A stretch of 64,000 nucleotides of DNA from Rhynchonema sp. JSB1_4 (GCA_030248065.1 JASAMV010008914.1:1-64000); one strand, 5' to 3'. Shown: positions 50,296 to 61,180, numbered from the stretch's first letter. Notes: generated by a model from the sequence alone, not told the origin. Made by a program: numbers and translations.

Positions 50296-53200
50296 TATGA
50301 CAGTTGAGGCGTAGGGTTGGGGGTCGGGGGTCAATAAAGTCCAAAATGCACCGGCGCGACGATCGAAACGTTGAAAGACTACATTATTTTATAGCACTTC
50401 AACAACTCCTTTTTGACTTGCGCGCCTGCTTGCTGCGTATGTGTATGTGTCATAACAACATCACTGCAGAGCAGAGTGCATTTTCGGACGGACAATAAAA
50501 TCCCAAAGTCAGAGTCAGCCGGGCGATACATTGTGTATACGTCGCAGCCATAGGCGAATATTGCAAGCGGTAAAATTGGACGGAATTACTCCATAAACTG
50601 CTGGTGCGCGCGCGCATGCCACATACTGCATTTACAGTAGTTGATGTACATAATACATGTACAGGGTTAGTTTTAGGGGAGATTGTTTTCTCTCTGTCGT
50701 CGCCTTCCCTCAAAGGGTGGCCCGAAAGAAACTCCGCCCAGCCTGCTGATGGAATATCGAAATGGGACATTTGCAGAACTCATAGCACAGCTGATGTTTC
50801 ACTCACGAGGATGTTCATTTGTTGAGTTGAAACATCAACGTGAAAAGACCGCCATGTGGAAAGTGGAGGTTCATACCAATATGCATCACCACGCACGTTC
50901 AGAAGTTGAAATTTCTCACGCGTTTAAGAGGAGGTTCTTTTGAAGCCACCCTGTAGGAACGCGCACGGTGCTGCGAAGTCGTAAACTCGACTCAGCGACC
51001 GGGGGTTCAACATAATGCACACATACACTGGGATACATAAAATGGGTAGTGGAATGGGCTTGCATGGGGGAGTGGTGCTAAGTTCGGACGTAGCGGTTTT
51101 TTTAATTATCCGATTATGTTGTTTGTTGCGCACAGAATCAGATCTGTTGCAAAACAGTGACGTGATACACAACAAACGGATAACCGTTTGTGAATCGTGC
51201 ATCTGTGTGAGTTTGGTTGTTCCGTTTCGACCAGTGTCCAACAACGGGTGGTGCACCAGATCATCGTCAGTGCGAATGCACCAGATGGCCCCGAAAACCA
51301 CACAATCTCTGGTTGCGCAAATACACCAGGAAATCGACTCCGTTCACGTTGTCCGAATTTCGACCAAAGCCCCGAGAACACGCAGCGAATGGACCAGCAG
51401 TGGAATCGATTCGAGTTGACGATGGAATGGAATGGGTTCGAACATCAAAATTACGACCGGCAATACGTGACGACACGCACACGCGATTGTGTGGATGCAC
51501 TCGAAAAGCCTGACGCACTTTTACAAACGAACACCCTCTGCCTGAGCGTTTGTGAACCCACTCAGTGGAGATTTATGCAAATTTCGAGCTTTTTTGCACG
51601 CTCCATGGACCAACGTAGCCGACCTGTTTGTGCGTGCACCTAATTTTTTTCATTGTTTTTTTTCAGTTTTGGGGTGCCAGGAAAGCAAGATGCATCTCCG
51701 TGTTCCGTGAAGACAACATCAAGTACTTTGACAGCCGAGAACCATATACATAAGTGCAAAAAGCACTAAACAGCCATACGCAATAAAGAACACATAAAAA
51801 CAACACAACAATACAATTCACACACACGAAGACAGCTGCAGTGACTGAACTCAGCCAGGTAAAAAGGCTTTTTATTCGCTTTAAAGGTGCCGTGCCGTAA
51901 TATAATGAGTGTTAAAAGCAGTCAACGTTCTTGAGAGGTGAATGGCACCTTTAATAGGTTCGCGGCAGGAAAACAAAAGAACAAGACAAGCAGACGGAAC
52001 TTTTTTCGGGTTCATAAAGAAAAAGGATTCAAAATAAATTTGGTAGCGCCTCAATGAGGTCGTTGTCGGCTAGCCGAGTGGTCACAAACGATTGAGTTTA
52101 CACATGAATCAAAGATTTTATATTTTCGTCAAAGATTTTCTGGCAAAAAACATAAAACCATATATACGAAAAACTCGCGAGAACACCGAGCTCCAACAAC
52201 GTCTAGCTGCAAATTAGTATGTGCGCCTGCGTTATCCCTGCAATGATTTGGAACGGATGATACGTACATATTTGTGTGGGTTCTACAAAAAAAGTTCTGC
52301 GACAACATTTCGTGTCAGACAGAAATGCTTTCACCTTGCCAGATCAGGCTATTGCACGATTTCGACACCATTTTCTCGCGGGGAGACAGGGATTGGCGGC
52401 ATCTGCCTTTTGGTGTTTGTGTGTGCACTACAGTGTTCGTGGTGGTGTTTTTTGTGGTGCTCCTTCGCCGCTTTCGCATGTACACACACACAGAGAGAGC
52501 AAAAATCGTAAAATTTTATGCGAACTCATAAATTGAATGACATAAAATTCAGTGCGCTCTGCTCTCGCAGTGGTTATGCGGTGGTACTTGTATTTCAGCA
52601 GCCCACGTCTGCCTGGAATGATGAGTCTGTGTTTGTTTTGCATTCACGCGAAGCGAAACGTGTTTGTTGTTCTTTGCTAAATTTAATCAATACGTGGAAA
52701 TTCTTTTCGTGAGGTCAGATATGATTGGTAAAAGTACACGCATGCCAGTTTGTTTGATCCAAAATGGACCATCCAATCAATATGCAACATTTGGATGCTT
52801 TTAATCATCAATTATACTGGCATGAAATGAAATAATACAAATACATACCTGACGCTCAGCTGAAAACACACAACCAAATCGCTGTACTCTAGAACCGGAT
52901 AGTTACATAGGCCTGAAGATGCTGGCACTCGGGATATGTCACTCAAATAATCACGTCAGAACCGCGATCGCAAAAAACCGCGCTGGCCGTGAGTGACACG
53001 ACAGTGACAAGTTTTGGTTGTCGTCAAAGACAATCGGTCAAAAAAACTCATGGTTGCTGAAAAGTCGGCCAGCCGGAGACACATCCAGCTGACGCACAAA
53101 AAATGCCGAGATCTTTTTCGTCCTGCTTTCTGGGAAAATGTCGACCCACCTTTTTAGGTGCACTTTCAAGCAGACATCCCATAACGGTGCCCAACGTGTT

Positions 53201-53477
53201 GAGCGCGCGGCAATTCGTCAGCTCAAATGTTGACCTAATATGTTTCGGAACGAAAAATGTATTCGTTCAAATATACTATTATGCCAAATGATGCGAAGAA
53301 TGACTTTTGGAGGTGACCCAGTTAGTGTAATATCCAGGTTTTTTGGTTGCTAAGACAGAAGATGCCCTTCAAACTTTGATTCGCAGATATCTAAGCACCT
53401 GACTAATCACCAAAGACTTTAAATCAAACACAGCTGCGCAGCTAAAAGAAATACACAAAATATCAATTTAACTCAAA
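50296..53477. other. Region between the p75-like and membrane-protein genes
   Basis: Divergent intergenic region of about 3.2 kb. It holds a GGTGCACC-type repeat arm at about 51225-51290, two GATGTTTCA words (50793, 50828), and purine-rich or AC-rich stretches. Open frames around 51200-51640 and 52220-52530 on the plus strand may be fragments of something real, but no convincing exon chain was found. Confidence 0.45.
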
Positions 53478-54340
53478 ATGGTGAAAATGCAGAAGATCGG
53501 CGAATGGGATCCGACCGAATTCCAGTACGAATGTTGTTGTGGAGAGATGCACTCAAGGGTGAGCTTGTCAAATTAAACAGAATAAAATTCACATTTAAAA
53601 TTCGGTCTCAGAATCTTGAAACACGAAAAAAATTTGAAACATTGCAGAGCGGCTGCCTGCTTGTCGGCTTCATTTTGTCGTTTGTCGGCGTCTCAGCCCC
53701 GGTCTACCTCTACGTCGTCGCGTTTGGGGACATTGTGTTCTTCATCTGGGCCCCGATTTGTGTCCTGCTTGGCATATCGGGGGTGATGCTAATCATCGGC
53801 GTCTATGGTGAACTGCCCCATTTGGTCATTCCTGGCATTTGTATGGCGGTTGGTTGGTGATCGGGGAGAGCTGTGTGATAAATTGTCTTGCAATTTTTGA
53901 ATTTGTTTTTTTTCTAAGAATTCATAAATCAAATGTTTGTGTTCCGATTCCTGTGTATTCGTGACGTAACTTCTCGTCCCGGAAATGCCTAGTGAGTTGC
54001 TGCTTCTGATCACCCGACAAATGTGGAAATCCGTCTGATCTACCACGCAGGTGTCTCCAAATAACCTCAAAGGAAAGAACCGCATGACTGAGATATAATT
54101 AATCTGCAAATTTACTTCGTTGATGTTTCATTTTTTCAGGTGATGTGGTTCGCATGCACAATCCTGGCAGCCGTGGTATTCGCTGTTTGGATCATTATCG
54201 GACATCGAGAAGCTGCTATCACGATACTAAGCTTCTTTGGCATTTCGCCTGATGGTAATGCAGACGTTGAAACATCATCATGCAACTCGCTCTCTAGTGA
54301 CGCCATACTTACAGAAAAGTTGTCGTTTGGCTCACACTAA
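53478..54340 (+). CDS. Small multi-pass membrane protein, nematode-type, unknown function
   Basis: Three exons join in phase 0 (53478-53558, 53648-53848, 54140-54340) to give 160 residues. The start MVKMQKIGEWDPTEFQYECC leads to a CCCGEMHSR motif immediately before the first membrane segment, a layout I associate with small four-pass nematode proteins. Hydrophobic segments are at about residues 29-54, 58-82 and 90-120 (the last possibly two). The C-terminal tail is hydrophilic and Ser-rich (ETSSCNSLSSD). No catalytic motif was seen. The second intron starts GTTGGT and ends TGATGTTTCATTTTTTCAG-like. A hAT element begins 78 bp after the stop. Confidence 0.65.
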
Positions 54341-54604
54341 TGCCATTGGTTGGCATATACATGCAGTAATGCAGTGAATATGGTACTTTTTGTGGTGACA
54401 GGCGACAGCAATTGCCACCAGTGTTCGAACGGGATCCCGATCCCGATCCCGGGATCCCGGGCCCTTTTTCTGATCCCGATCCCGATCCCGTCGTTTTGAA
54501 AAAGTCAATCCCGATCCCGATCCCGTCCAAAAAAGTACCGGGATCGGGATTAAGTTTTGAGAACAAAAAGTAAAAAATTATGCAATCGTAATTCGCCAAG
54601 CTGT

Positions 54605-54955
54605 TGTAAGGGCGCGGCCATGCAAACTCGGGCGCGGGTCGCGGGTCAGAAAAATATTCTATGTCCAATAACCGACACGTGTTAGCATGGCCGCACTTGC
54701 GGGTCGCGGTTTGCGAGTCACTTGAAACATTTATTTAGCCAACACACAAAAATTTACCAATCAGCACCAACGTCGCAGTCGTGCCGTAGCACGGCACTGA
54801 TGGGTTCATTTTTGTGTGTTGGCTAAATAAATGTTTCAAGTGACCCGCAAACCGCGACCCGCAAGTGCGGCCATGCAAACGCGCGGCGGTCATTGGACAT
54901 AGAATTATTGCTGACCCGCGGCCCACAACCGTGTTTGCATGGCCGCGCAGCTGAG
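54605..54955. repeat. Foldback element nested in the hAT transposon
   Basis: Two arms of about 165 bp are inverted repeats. The outer end is GCGCGGCCATGCAAAC, the middle has GCGGGTCGCGGTTTGCG, and the inner part AACATTTATTTAGCCAACAC. They surround a loop of some 35 bp near 54770-54800. No target duplication was obvious. The GC-rich outer arms contrast with AT-rich inner arms. Confidence 0.8.
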
Positions 54956-55045
54956 GTGCTCGACGGCTGATTCAGAGCGTAATGAAACTGCAAGCACCAC
55001 CAATCGCGAACAAATCGAGCTCTAGAACTGAACGGTTACACAAAG

Positions 55046-55237
55046 TTGCTTCAAACGAAGGGACTCAGTTTCGGGGAAATGTTGTCATGGTGGGCACCAA
55101 ATGAGACAAAGTTTCCGCGACTGGCACGTCTAGCTTCCAAAAATCTAAGCGCTCCGCCTGCGAGCGTGCCTTCTGAACAGCTCTTTTCCAGTGCAGCTGA
55201 TTTGTTTGATGACAAAAGATACTGCTTGAAACCATAA
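55046..55237 (+). pseudogene. hAT transposase C-terminal fragment
   Basis: The frame encodes LSWWAPNETKFPRLARLA, then NLSAPPASVPSEQLFSSAAD and DDKRYCLKP before a stop. This corresponds to the hAT C-terminal dimerisation region: a W..N...FP.L..LA block followed by S.P...V.SE..FS.AG-type sequence. The DNA-binding and catalytic parts are absent, so it is a remnant of a deleted transposase. Confidence 0.85.
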
Positions 55238-55975
55238 AATGGTGAAATGCTTGTCTTTTTGTCAAAGGCTTTGCCACTGATCTATACAATCATGATCTTT
55301 GAACTTATCCGTCATCAGCTATTCTCGATTTTCAATCGGCTTTAATAACTGTTCCGGGTGTTTATCCATGTGTGATAAACATGTTTCATGTTTGTCTGTG
55401 ACATTAACTTGCATAAAATGATAAAAACTATTGCTTTTGGACTATCTGGTCAATCCCGATCCCGATCCCGATCCCGACACTTTCTTGATCCCAATCCCGA
55501 TCCCGATCCCGGGATTAAAAATGAATCCCGTTCGAACACTGATTGCCACATGCGGCCAGTCATGTCACTGTTAAGAGGAAGGACTGTGGACTCATTTTAC
55601 AGACGAGGGTAACCACGAGGCGTGGAGGCACACGACAAGCTCACCCCACAATGCAACGGAGGAGCTGTACTTTGTCACCAGACCACCGCCACCAAGAGAC
55701 AGTCCATTAGGTTGGTACAAAACTGGTCAATTCACCACTCACAAGTGGATAAAGTTTTTTTAACTGCCCAAATGTACATACGGTTTACCAAAACACGCCT
55801 TATTGTAGAGTGCTTGACACAAATAGGTGACATGAACCTGAATTCCGGATGAGGTAACCCCAATATTGTACCGTTGTTGTCACGATCCGGAAGTCATTTT
55901 TGATACCTACTTTTTTGATTGGACTTGCATTGAAGCCTTGCCGACAACAACACTCCCAAACAGCATCGTGAAACG

Positions 55976-56206
55976 ATGACTTGCGATCAGCCAAATGTTT
56001 CAGCCTTCCAAATGTTTGCCTGGCGCGTAGTGCTGGCGTGTGCGCTGAGTTCGGTTGTGGCCATTCCGCCCTTTTTTGGCATGACCACCTTTCGAACGTA
56101 TCTGCGCGACAAAGCCGAGGCAACGGTCAACGAACGTATAAGAGTGCGACGCGCACAAAGCGCCGCGGACAGAATCAAGACACGCATTGACATATTGCCG
56201 TATTAA
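55976..56206 (+). CDS. Possible small membrane protein
   Basis: An open frame of 76 residues starts MTCDQPNVSAFQ. One hydrophobic segment (WRVVLACALSSVVAIPPFF) is followed by a highly basic tail (RIRVRRAQSAADRIKTRID) ending in PY and a stop. A TTTCAG acceptor-like sequence lies inside the first codons (about 55999), so the true start may be on an unseen upstream exon. I do not recognise the family. The layout (short lumen or matrix part, one helix, basic tail) suits a small ER or mitochondrial membrane protein, but that is a guess. Confidence 0.4.
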   Translation: MTCDQPNVSAFQMFAWRVVLACALSSVVAIPPFFGMTTFRTYLRDKAEATVNERIRVRRAQSAADRIKTRIDILPY

Positions 56207-56651
56207 AATATGACTGTCCTTTATACCTGTGTCACTATTTTGGTAATCGAGTAATTCATAATATCGACAGCGTTGTTTGTCACAATCAGTTATGGCTAAT
56301 GTGCATCTCTCAGTTGCGACGATATTGATGCGTCATCGCGGCGGTCGTATATTTTATTTTAAATATGAGAGTATTCCAGATAATACGACGGAATATACCA
56401 GATATGAAGAGCACCAGATGATTGTCAAAGACGAAATAAATTATACAGCTGGATAATTCTCAGGGAATGGATAAACAAGATGGCAATTACACGCACAAAT
56501 GCACTGAGCTGCGTTTGCAGACACAACATTAGAACCTCGTTAAGAATTCTCGACCACAGCTCACACAGAAAATAATAACTCTCGGTTCAATTTCTTATCC
56601 GCAAAACAACAAGTATCCATATAACTGTAGATCATTTCGCGCAATATCTCG
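56207..56651. other. Intergenic spacer, polyadenylation region of the GPCR gene
   Basis: AT-rich sequence between two convergent genes. A minus-strand AATAAA-type signal (plus TTTATT at about 56352) lies some 300 bp after the GPCR stop codon. Nothing else was recognised. Confidence 0.4.
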
Positions 56652-59600
56652 TCACATTTTCGTCGTCTTACAATTAAGTAGACACGGTTGCTTAAGACTG
56701 GTGTCCATAGTGCACTGACTGTGACTGGCACTCAAACGGGCTGCGGACGACAGATGATGCTGATGGGCCAAGCCTGCGTTTGCGACCGCCAATGGTGCCA
56801 TGCACGCACCCAGCACGGCTGATCTGAAGAATGCGGCACGGTTATTTGAAAAGAAAATATTGAAAGACGCGATTAAAAATATAATTCAAGCAGACACACC
56901 GACCTGAGCACTTTTAATTCATGCAGGGCGACGTTGAATTCTTCAGAGTCCAAATCGAGTGGCATTTCGTTCAAGACGCCGCTCGACGACGTGAAGTGAT
57001 CGATCGTGTATTTGCGCACGGTCTTGCCGAACTGAAACATCAGGGGGTGCTTTGTTTGAAATTTATTGGTCCTTGTTCTTGGCTTAAAAACTTCCGTGCG
57101 GCAATTTTCTCTCAATTGAAACAAAGCAACAATATAAACTTGGAATAAAGATGAAACGGGAACGTTTGGATCACCTGCTCCAGGCACGTGAACGGTACAA
57201 CGTAGACGCAGAACTTGCGCAAGGACTTCCAATAGACGTGCTGGGTGCTGATGGTGATTATGGGGTCGATGCACGCGTTGATAGTTAGCAGATGCTCGAG
57301 GGTGTCGAATGTGTGCTGGTGACGCCATAGGGCACCTGAAGAGGTTGGAACGTCAGAGCACTGCAACGCAGTGAGCATGAATGGAAGTTCACCCCACCAC
57401 ACACGTTCACAACACTGAACGTATTGTAGAAGTGTACTTCCACTGCACAGGTTTACAACACGTTGAACGAAGTGTATTTGCACTGCAATGGTTTACGACA
57501 CATTGAACGTGTTGCAGCCTCATACTTCCGTTCTACAGGTTTGCAACACATTGAGCGTGTTGTAGATGCATCCTAACGCTCTATGGGTTTACAACACACT
57601 GAACGTGTTGCGGAAGTGTAACGTTCACAGCAATGATTAGCAGCAGGCTGATCATGTTGCATAAGTTTGTCACGACCAACATTCATTGTGCATATATATC
57701 CGTACCTCTGGAACAGCCGACGCTGGCTTGTAATATTGAGAAGGGCGCCAAAAATCCCACGTTGAGCACCGTTTTGACGAGCACAAACAGCACGGCACGA
57801 CACAGTTGTTTGCGGAATTGGCGACGTTGCGCCTGCGACAGACGACGATCGCCGATGGAGACAATCTGAAACATCAGACTGGTACACTGTCAGCTGAGGA
57901 CGGATGGAATCCGGTGACCGCGAATTTTGGATTAACCGTCTCGGCCTGTTTTCAGTGACGGGCGGTGCACCAGGTCATCGTCACTGCGAATGCACCAGAT
58001 TTATAACAAACGACAGCTAACGTATGTACGTACGTACGCACCTGATTCAATAGCTTCCTGTTGATCTTGATGCTGATGGTGAGCACCAACGCGCCAAACA
58101 GACAGCAGACACAAAGCGGCACGATGAACAGCAACACGGGCGCAATGCAGGATAGGATGATGTTCTCTTGATCGTCACCGTTCGCTGATGACGAAACGTT
58201 GTTACTAATGTGGTGATTCAGTGCCGTTCGATGTCGATGCATTTTCGGCGATTCAACGGTGACGGCGGCCCAGGCGATCGCCGACAGCACCGACATCAGC
58301 ACCAACAAGAGGGCACTGCGCTGGTGCACGTGTCGATTGTAGATGAATGGGGTGGCCAGGTAGAAGTAGAGATTGGCCGCCAGCAGCGTCAGACACTGAA
58401 CGGTCAGGCTGTAGACGAAACTGGAATGGGTCACAGCAATCGATTAGAGTGAAAAAAATGGGCTGATTGTTGTGGTGGACAACTAAAGTCGTCAACTTTT
58501 GGTCGTCTGCTCACAAACCCATAAATGACCTCAAGAAATTATACAGGGCATTCGACGCGAGTTGAAGACATTAACACAGGCCACGCACGAAATTAGTGTT
58601 GTGAAAACGAATCAAATTTACAATATGTATATTAATAAGCCATACCTGCCAAGAACGTCGAACGCGTATTGCAGTGTGTGGTCGCGTTCAGATCTGGGCA
58701 CGTAACCGTACTCAGTCTCCCACATGATGCCTGAAATGAAGGAGACCAGTCAGTACCAACGTGTCACAGCTAAATTCAATCGCGAGCCCTTGTGCGGTTT
58801 GCATTGCAATTGGGCGCAATCATCATAGAAGAGTTTGTGAATGCGGGTAATACGGAACTGAAGCTGCTAGGTCAAAGCAACCAACACACCACAAGTCGGT
58901 ACATGGCTTTATAACGACATAACAAGCGCAAATGGTGCGCAAATTACCGGGTACGGATAAAACAGCGATGACAAAACATCGGGGAAAAGAAGCGGTGGAA
59001 AAAAACAGCGGAAAAAACACTGTGCAACAACAGCGATGGAAAAAACAAGGGGTCTAAAAACAGCGGGTTCGAAATTCGACTACGTTTTTGTAGAAATGGT
59101 CTTGTATTTTTGCGGGTTTGTGATCTACGGTCCACAGTTTTGCGGGCTTGCAACAACGGTCCCGATTGAGCTCAAGCTTAGATTTTTCAAAATGTAGCGC
59201 ACGTGTAAAGCTGGAGTTATACTTGTCCATTTTGGGCTTGTAGACAATGAGGACAAATTTTTGTTTCAATTATATTTTGTGATAGCGTTGGAGCACTAAT
59301 TTCGACCAGCGTAAAAGTTGTTCATTTGGTGCAGGGGAACAACTTTTACGCTGGTCGAAATTAGTGATCCGCCGTTATCACAAAATATGATTGAAACAAA
59401 AATTTGTCCTCATTGTCTACAAACCCAAAATGGACAAGTATAACTCCACCTTAACCTAAGCCGCCCCGAGTTTCGTTGGTTGCGAAATTCGGCTGTTTTT
59501 TTCAACACCCGCTGTTTCTTCCACCTCTGTTATTGCACCCGCTGCTTTTTTCCACTGCTGTTTTATCTCAGAAATCTCAGTTTTATCTACTGCTGAGAAA

Positions 59601-59912
59601 TTCTCACAATAATAAAATAAATATGTCCAGCAGACGATTTCTAAAAGTCTGTTTTGACAAAAATTTATGAAAAAAACCTGAGCTTACCCAGAGGCATGAC
59701 GAACAACACAACTAATGTGTCTGCAACGGTCAACACGAGCAAAACGGGGAATATCTTTGCGTGACGGATCTGTTTGGCGCCGAATACGAACAACAGCAGA
59801 GTTGTCAGATTGGCGAGTATGCCGAAAACATTGACCACCGTCAACAGGACACGGGTGGGTAGGTGCATTTTTGGACAATCGATTGGTTGAGAATTATTAG
59901 TCGGATTCGGAT
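56652..59912 (-). CDS. Class A (rhodopsin-like) G-protein-coupled receptor (first exon not found)
   Basis: Seven exons join in phase: 59912-59688, 58730-58646, 58420-58042, 57865-57706, 57335-57175, 57031-56904, 56823-56652, at least 436 residues. The extracellular start contains an N-glycosylation site (NNS). TM1 is LLTVVNVFGILANLTTLLLF. TM2 carries the conserved Asp (VLTVADTLVVL). TM3 ends LTLLAANLYFYLATPF in place of the canonical DRY. TM4 is LLLVLMSVLSAIAWAAVT, TM5 IAPVLLFIVPLCVCCLFGAL, TM6 LFVLVKTVLNVGFLAPFSIL, and TM7 LTINACIDPIITI with DP replacing NP. A Ser/His-rich C-terminal tail ends LNCKTTKM. Ligand class is unclear; the long second extracellular loop fits a peptide receptor. Two introns end exactly in CTGATGTTTCAG. 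Confidence 0.85.
57404..57632. repeat. Minisatellite, about five 47-bp units, in a GPCR intron
   Basis: Five diverged units begin near 57404, 57450, 57491, 57539 and 57589. Each has TTTACAACAC..TGAACGTGTTG, a small palindrome (CAACAC/GTGTTG), followed by a variable GAAGTGTA..CAC part. The array lies in the intron between exons 57865-57706 and 57335-57175. Confidence 0.7.
58954..59570. repeat. Large foldback element in a GPCR intron
   Basis: The outer arms are runs of AAACAGCGG/CCGCTGTTT words (about 58954-59080 and 59480-59570). The inner arms (59213-59323 and 59338-59450) are near-perfect inverted repeats including GACAAATTTTTGTTTCAAT and AATTTCGACCAGCGTAAAAG. The loop is about 14 bp. Short words of the inner arm (TTTTACGCTGGT, AATTTCGACCAGC) also occur near 1360 and 1922. 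Confidence 0.75.
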
Positions 59913-61180
59913 CTGAAATTGGGAGAACAGATCGCTGTCAAGAACATCGACTATTTCTTCGTTTCATTGCCGCCGTGGGAGAAAACACAAGCTCAAGCCA
60001 CAGCCAAACAACAGGCATGGAAAACAATCCAAGGCTACATACAGTTGGACATCGCGGTGGCGCTCGCTGGCACTAAACGTAAAACTCAAATGAATAAACA
60101 TACCAAAATTGAAAATTTACACAAATATACAAATGCAATGCACACGTGGATCTTCTTAAAACAATCCCACAAAATACCAAATACCAGTTGGTCATATGTA
60201 CCTATCTACGGTATGCATTTGTACAGCTGCCCGGGAGTTAATCTTGGCGCCGCGCGCCGGGGTGGCAGCTTTTCCGAAACGGACGTGGGCTTGTGCCAAC
60301 TAAGGCACGTGGTCAAAGAACGCCATGAATGACACACTTGAATAGACATTTCGACATCTAGAATAATTCGATTTAAGTGCGCTTTAACTTTTGCTTGTTC
60401 GTCCTCTTGGCCAAATAAATGCACGATGGTACAAAATAATGTTCCTTGTTGATTTAGTGTGCGTGAGGCTCGAGAGCACGTATACGCTAATAATCAGCAT
60501 ATTAATAACAGTTGGGTGGAGGACTAGACTTATACACAGGCGCCATTACATCTAGATGGGGATCAGGCCCGATCCAAACCCCAGATCGAGAAAACCTGAG
60601 ACAACGAAATCTTATTTGAAAGCGAATTTAACAGCGGATGGGCTACTGTAGCTTGGTGGGCGGGTAACTATGGAAAATGGAGAAATTACTTTCGAAAATA
60701 CAATTCCTTGTGTGCGTTGCAAAAGCAGAAACAGGTGCCTACGTACATATGTAGGCTGACCGCGCGAACATGGCTTTCGGCATATGTAGGCAACGGCAAC
60801 AAAAGCAGAGAGACGCCCCCACACACACGAGTGGAACAATATACACAGCTTTTAGCCCACGACAGAACCAAAGTTATTTTTATCCTTTCGTTGTTTTTCT
60901 AGGATTTACCGGTAGTGTCTGGTAGATCAGAAGTGCCCCACGATAACCGATAGCACACACGAAACCCGTTGCGGTTGAAAGTGACAGCAGCGCTGTTTCG
61001 ATATTGTACTATACAGTGTACCTGTACAGTTTGCTGCACTGTTGCTGTCTTTCAGGCTGATACTATTGTTGTATACGCATGTGCCTGTGCGCATATTTCG
61101 TGTCTACGCAGCTGGGAAACAACTGCTATCTAGGGCACATGGATTACATACGTAGGTACTATAGTACCTTCTGCAATTTT
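59913..61180. other. Upstream flank of the GPCR gene
   Basis: No exon was established. 59919-60066 reads on the plus strand like a protein (see findings). The rest is AT-rich or simple sequence with CA-rich and TACATA runs. The missing first exon of the GPCR gene should lie here or further right. Confidence 0.4.

Larger units (their letters stand above)
54419..55541. mobile_element. Decayed hAT transposon (1.12 kb) with transposase remnant
   Basis: The ends are CAGTGTTCGAACGGGAT and ATCCCGTTCGAACACTG. A perfect 8-bp target duplication ATTGCCAC flanks it (54411-54418, 55542-55549). Just inside each end are tandem GATCCC units (about 54430-54545 and 55450-55515). The plus-strand segment 55046-55237 encodes the C-terminal dimerisation motif of hAT transposases. 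The rest of the transposase is missing, so the copy is non-autonomous. A separate foldback element is nested inside (54605-54955). Confidence 0.92.

Noticed and set aside
55976..56206. Identification as VMA21 or another named small membrane protein
   Set aside because: Only the general size and a single hydrophobic segment agree; no diagnostic residues match.
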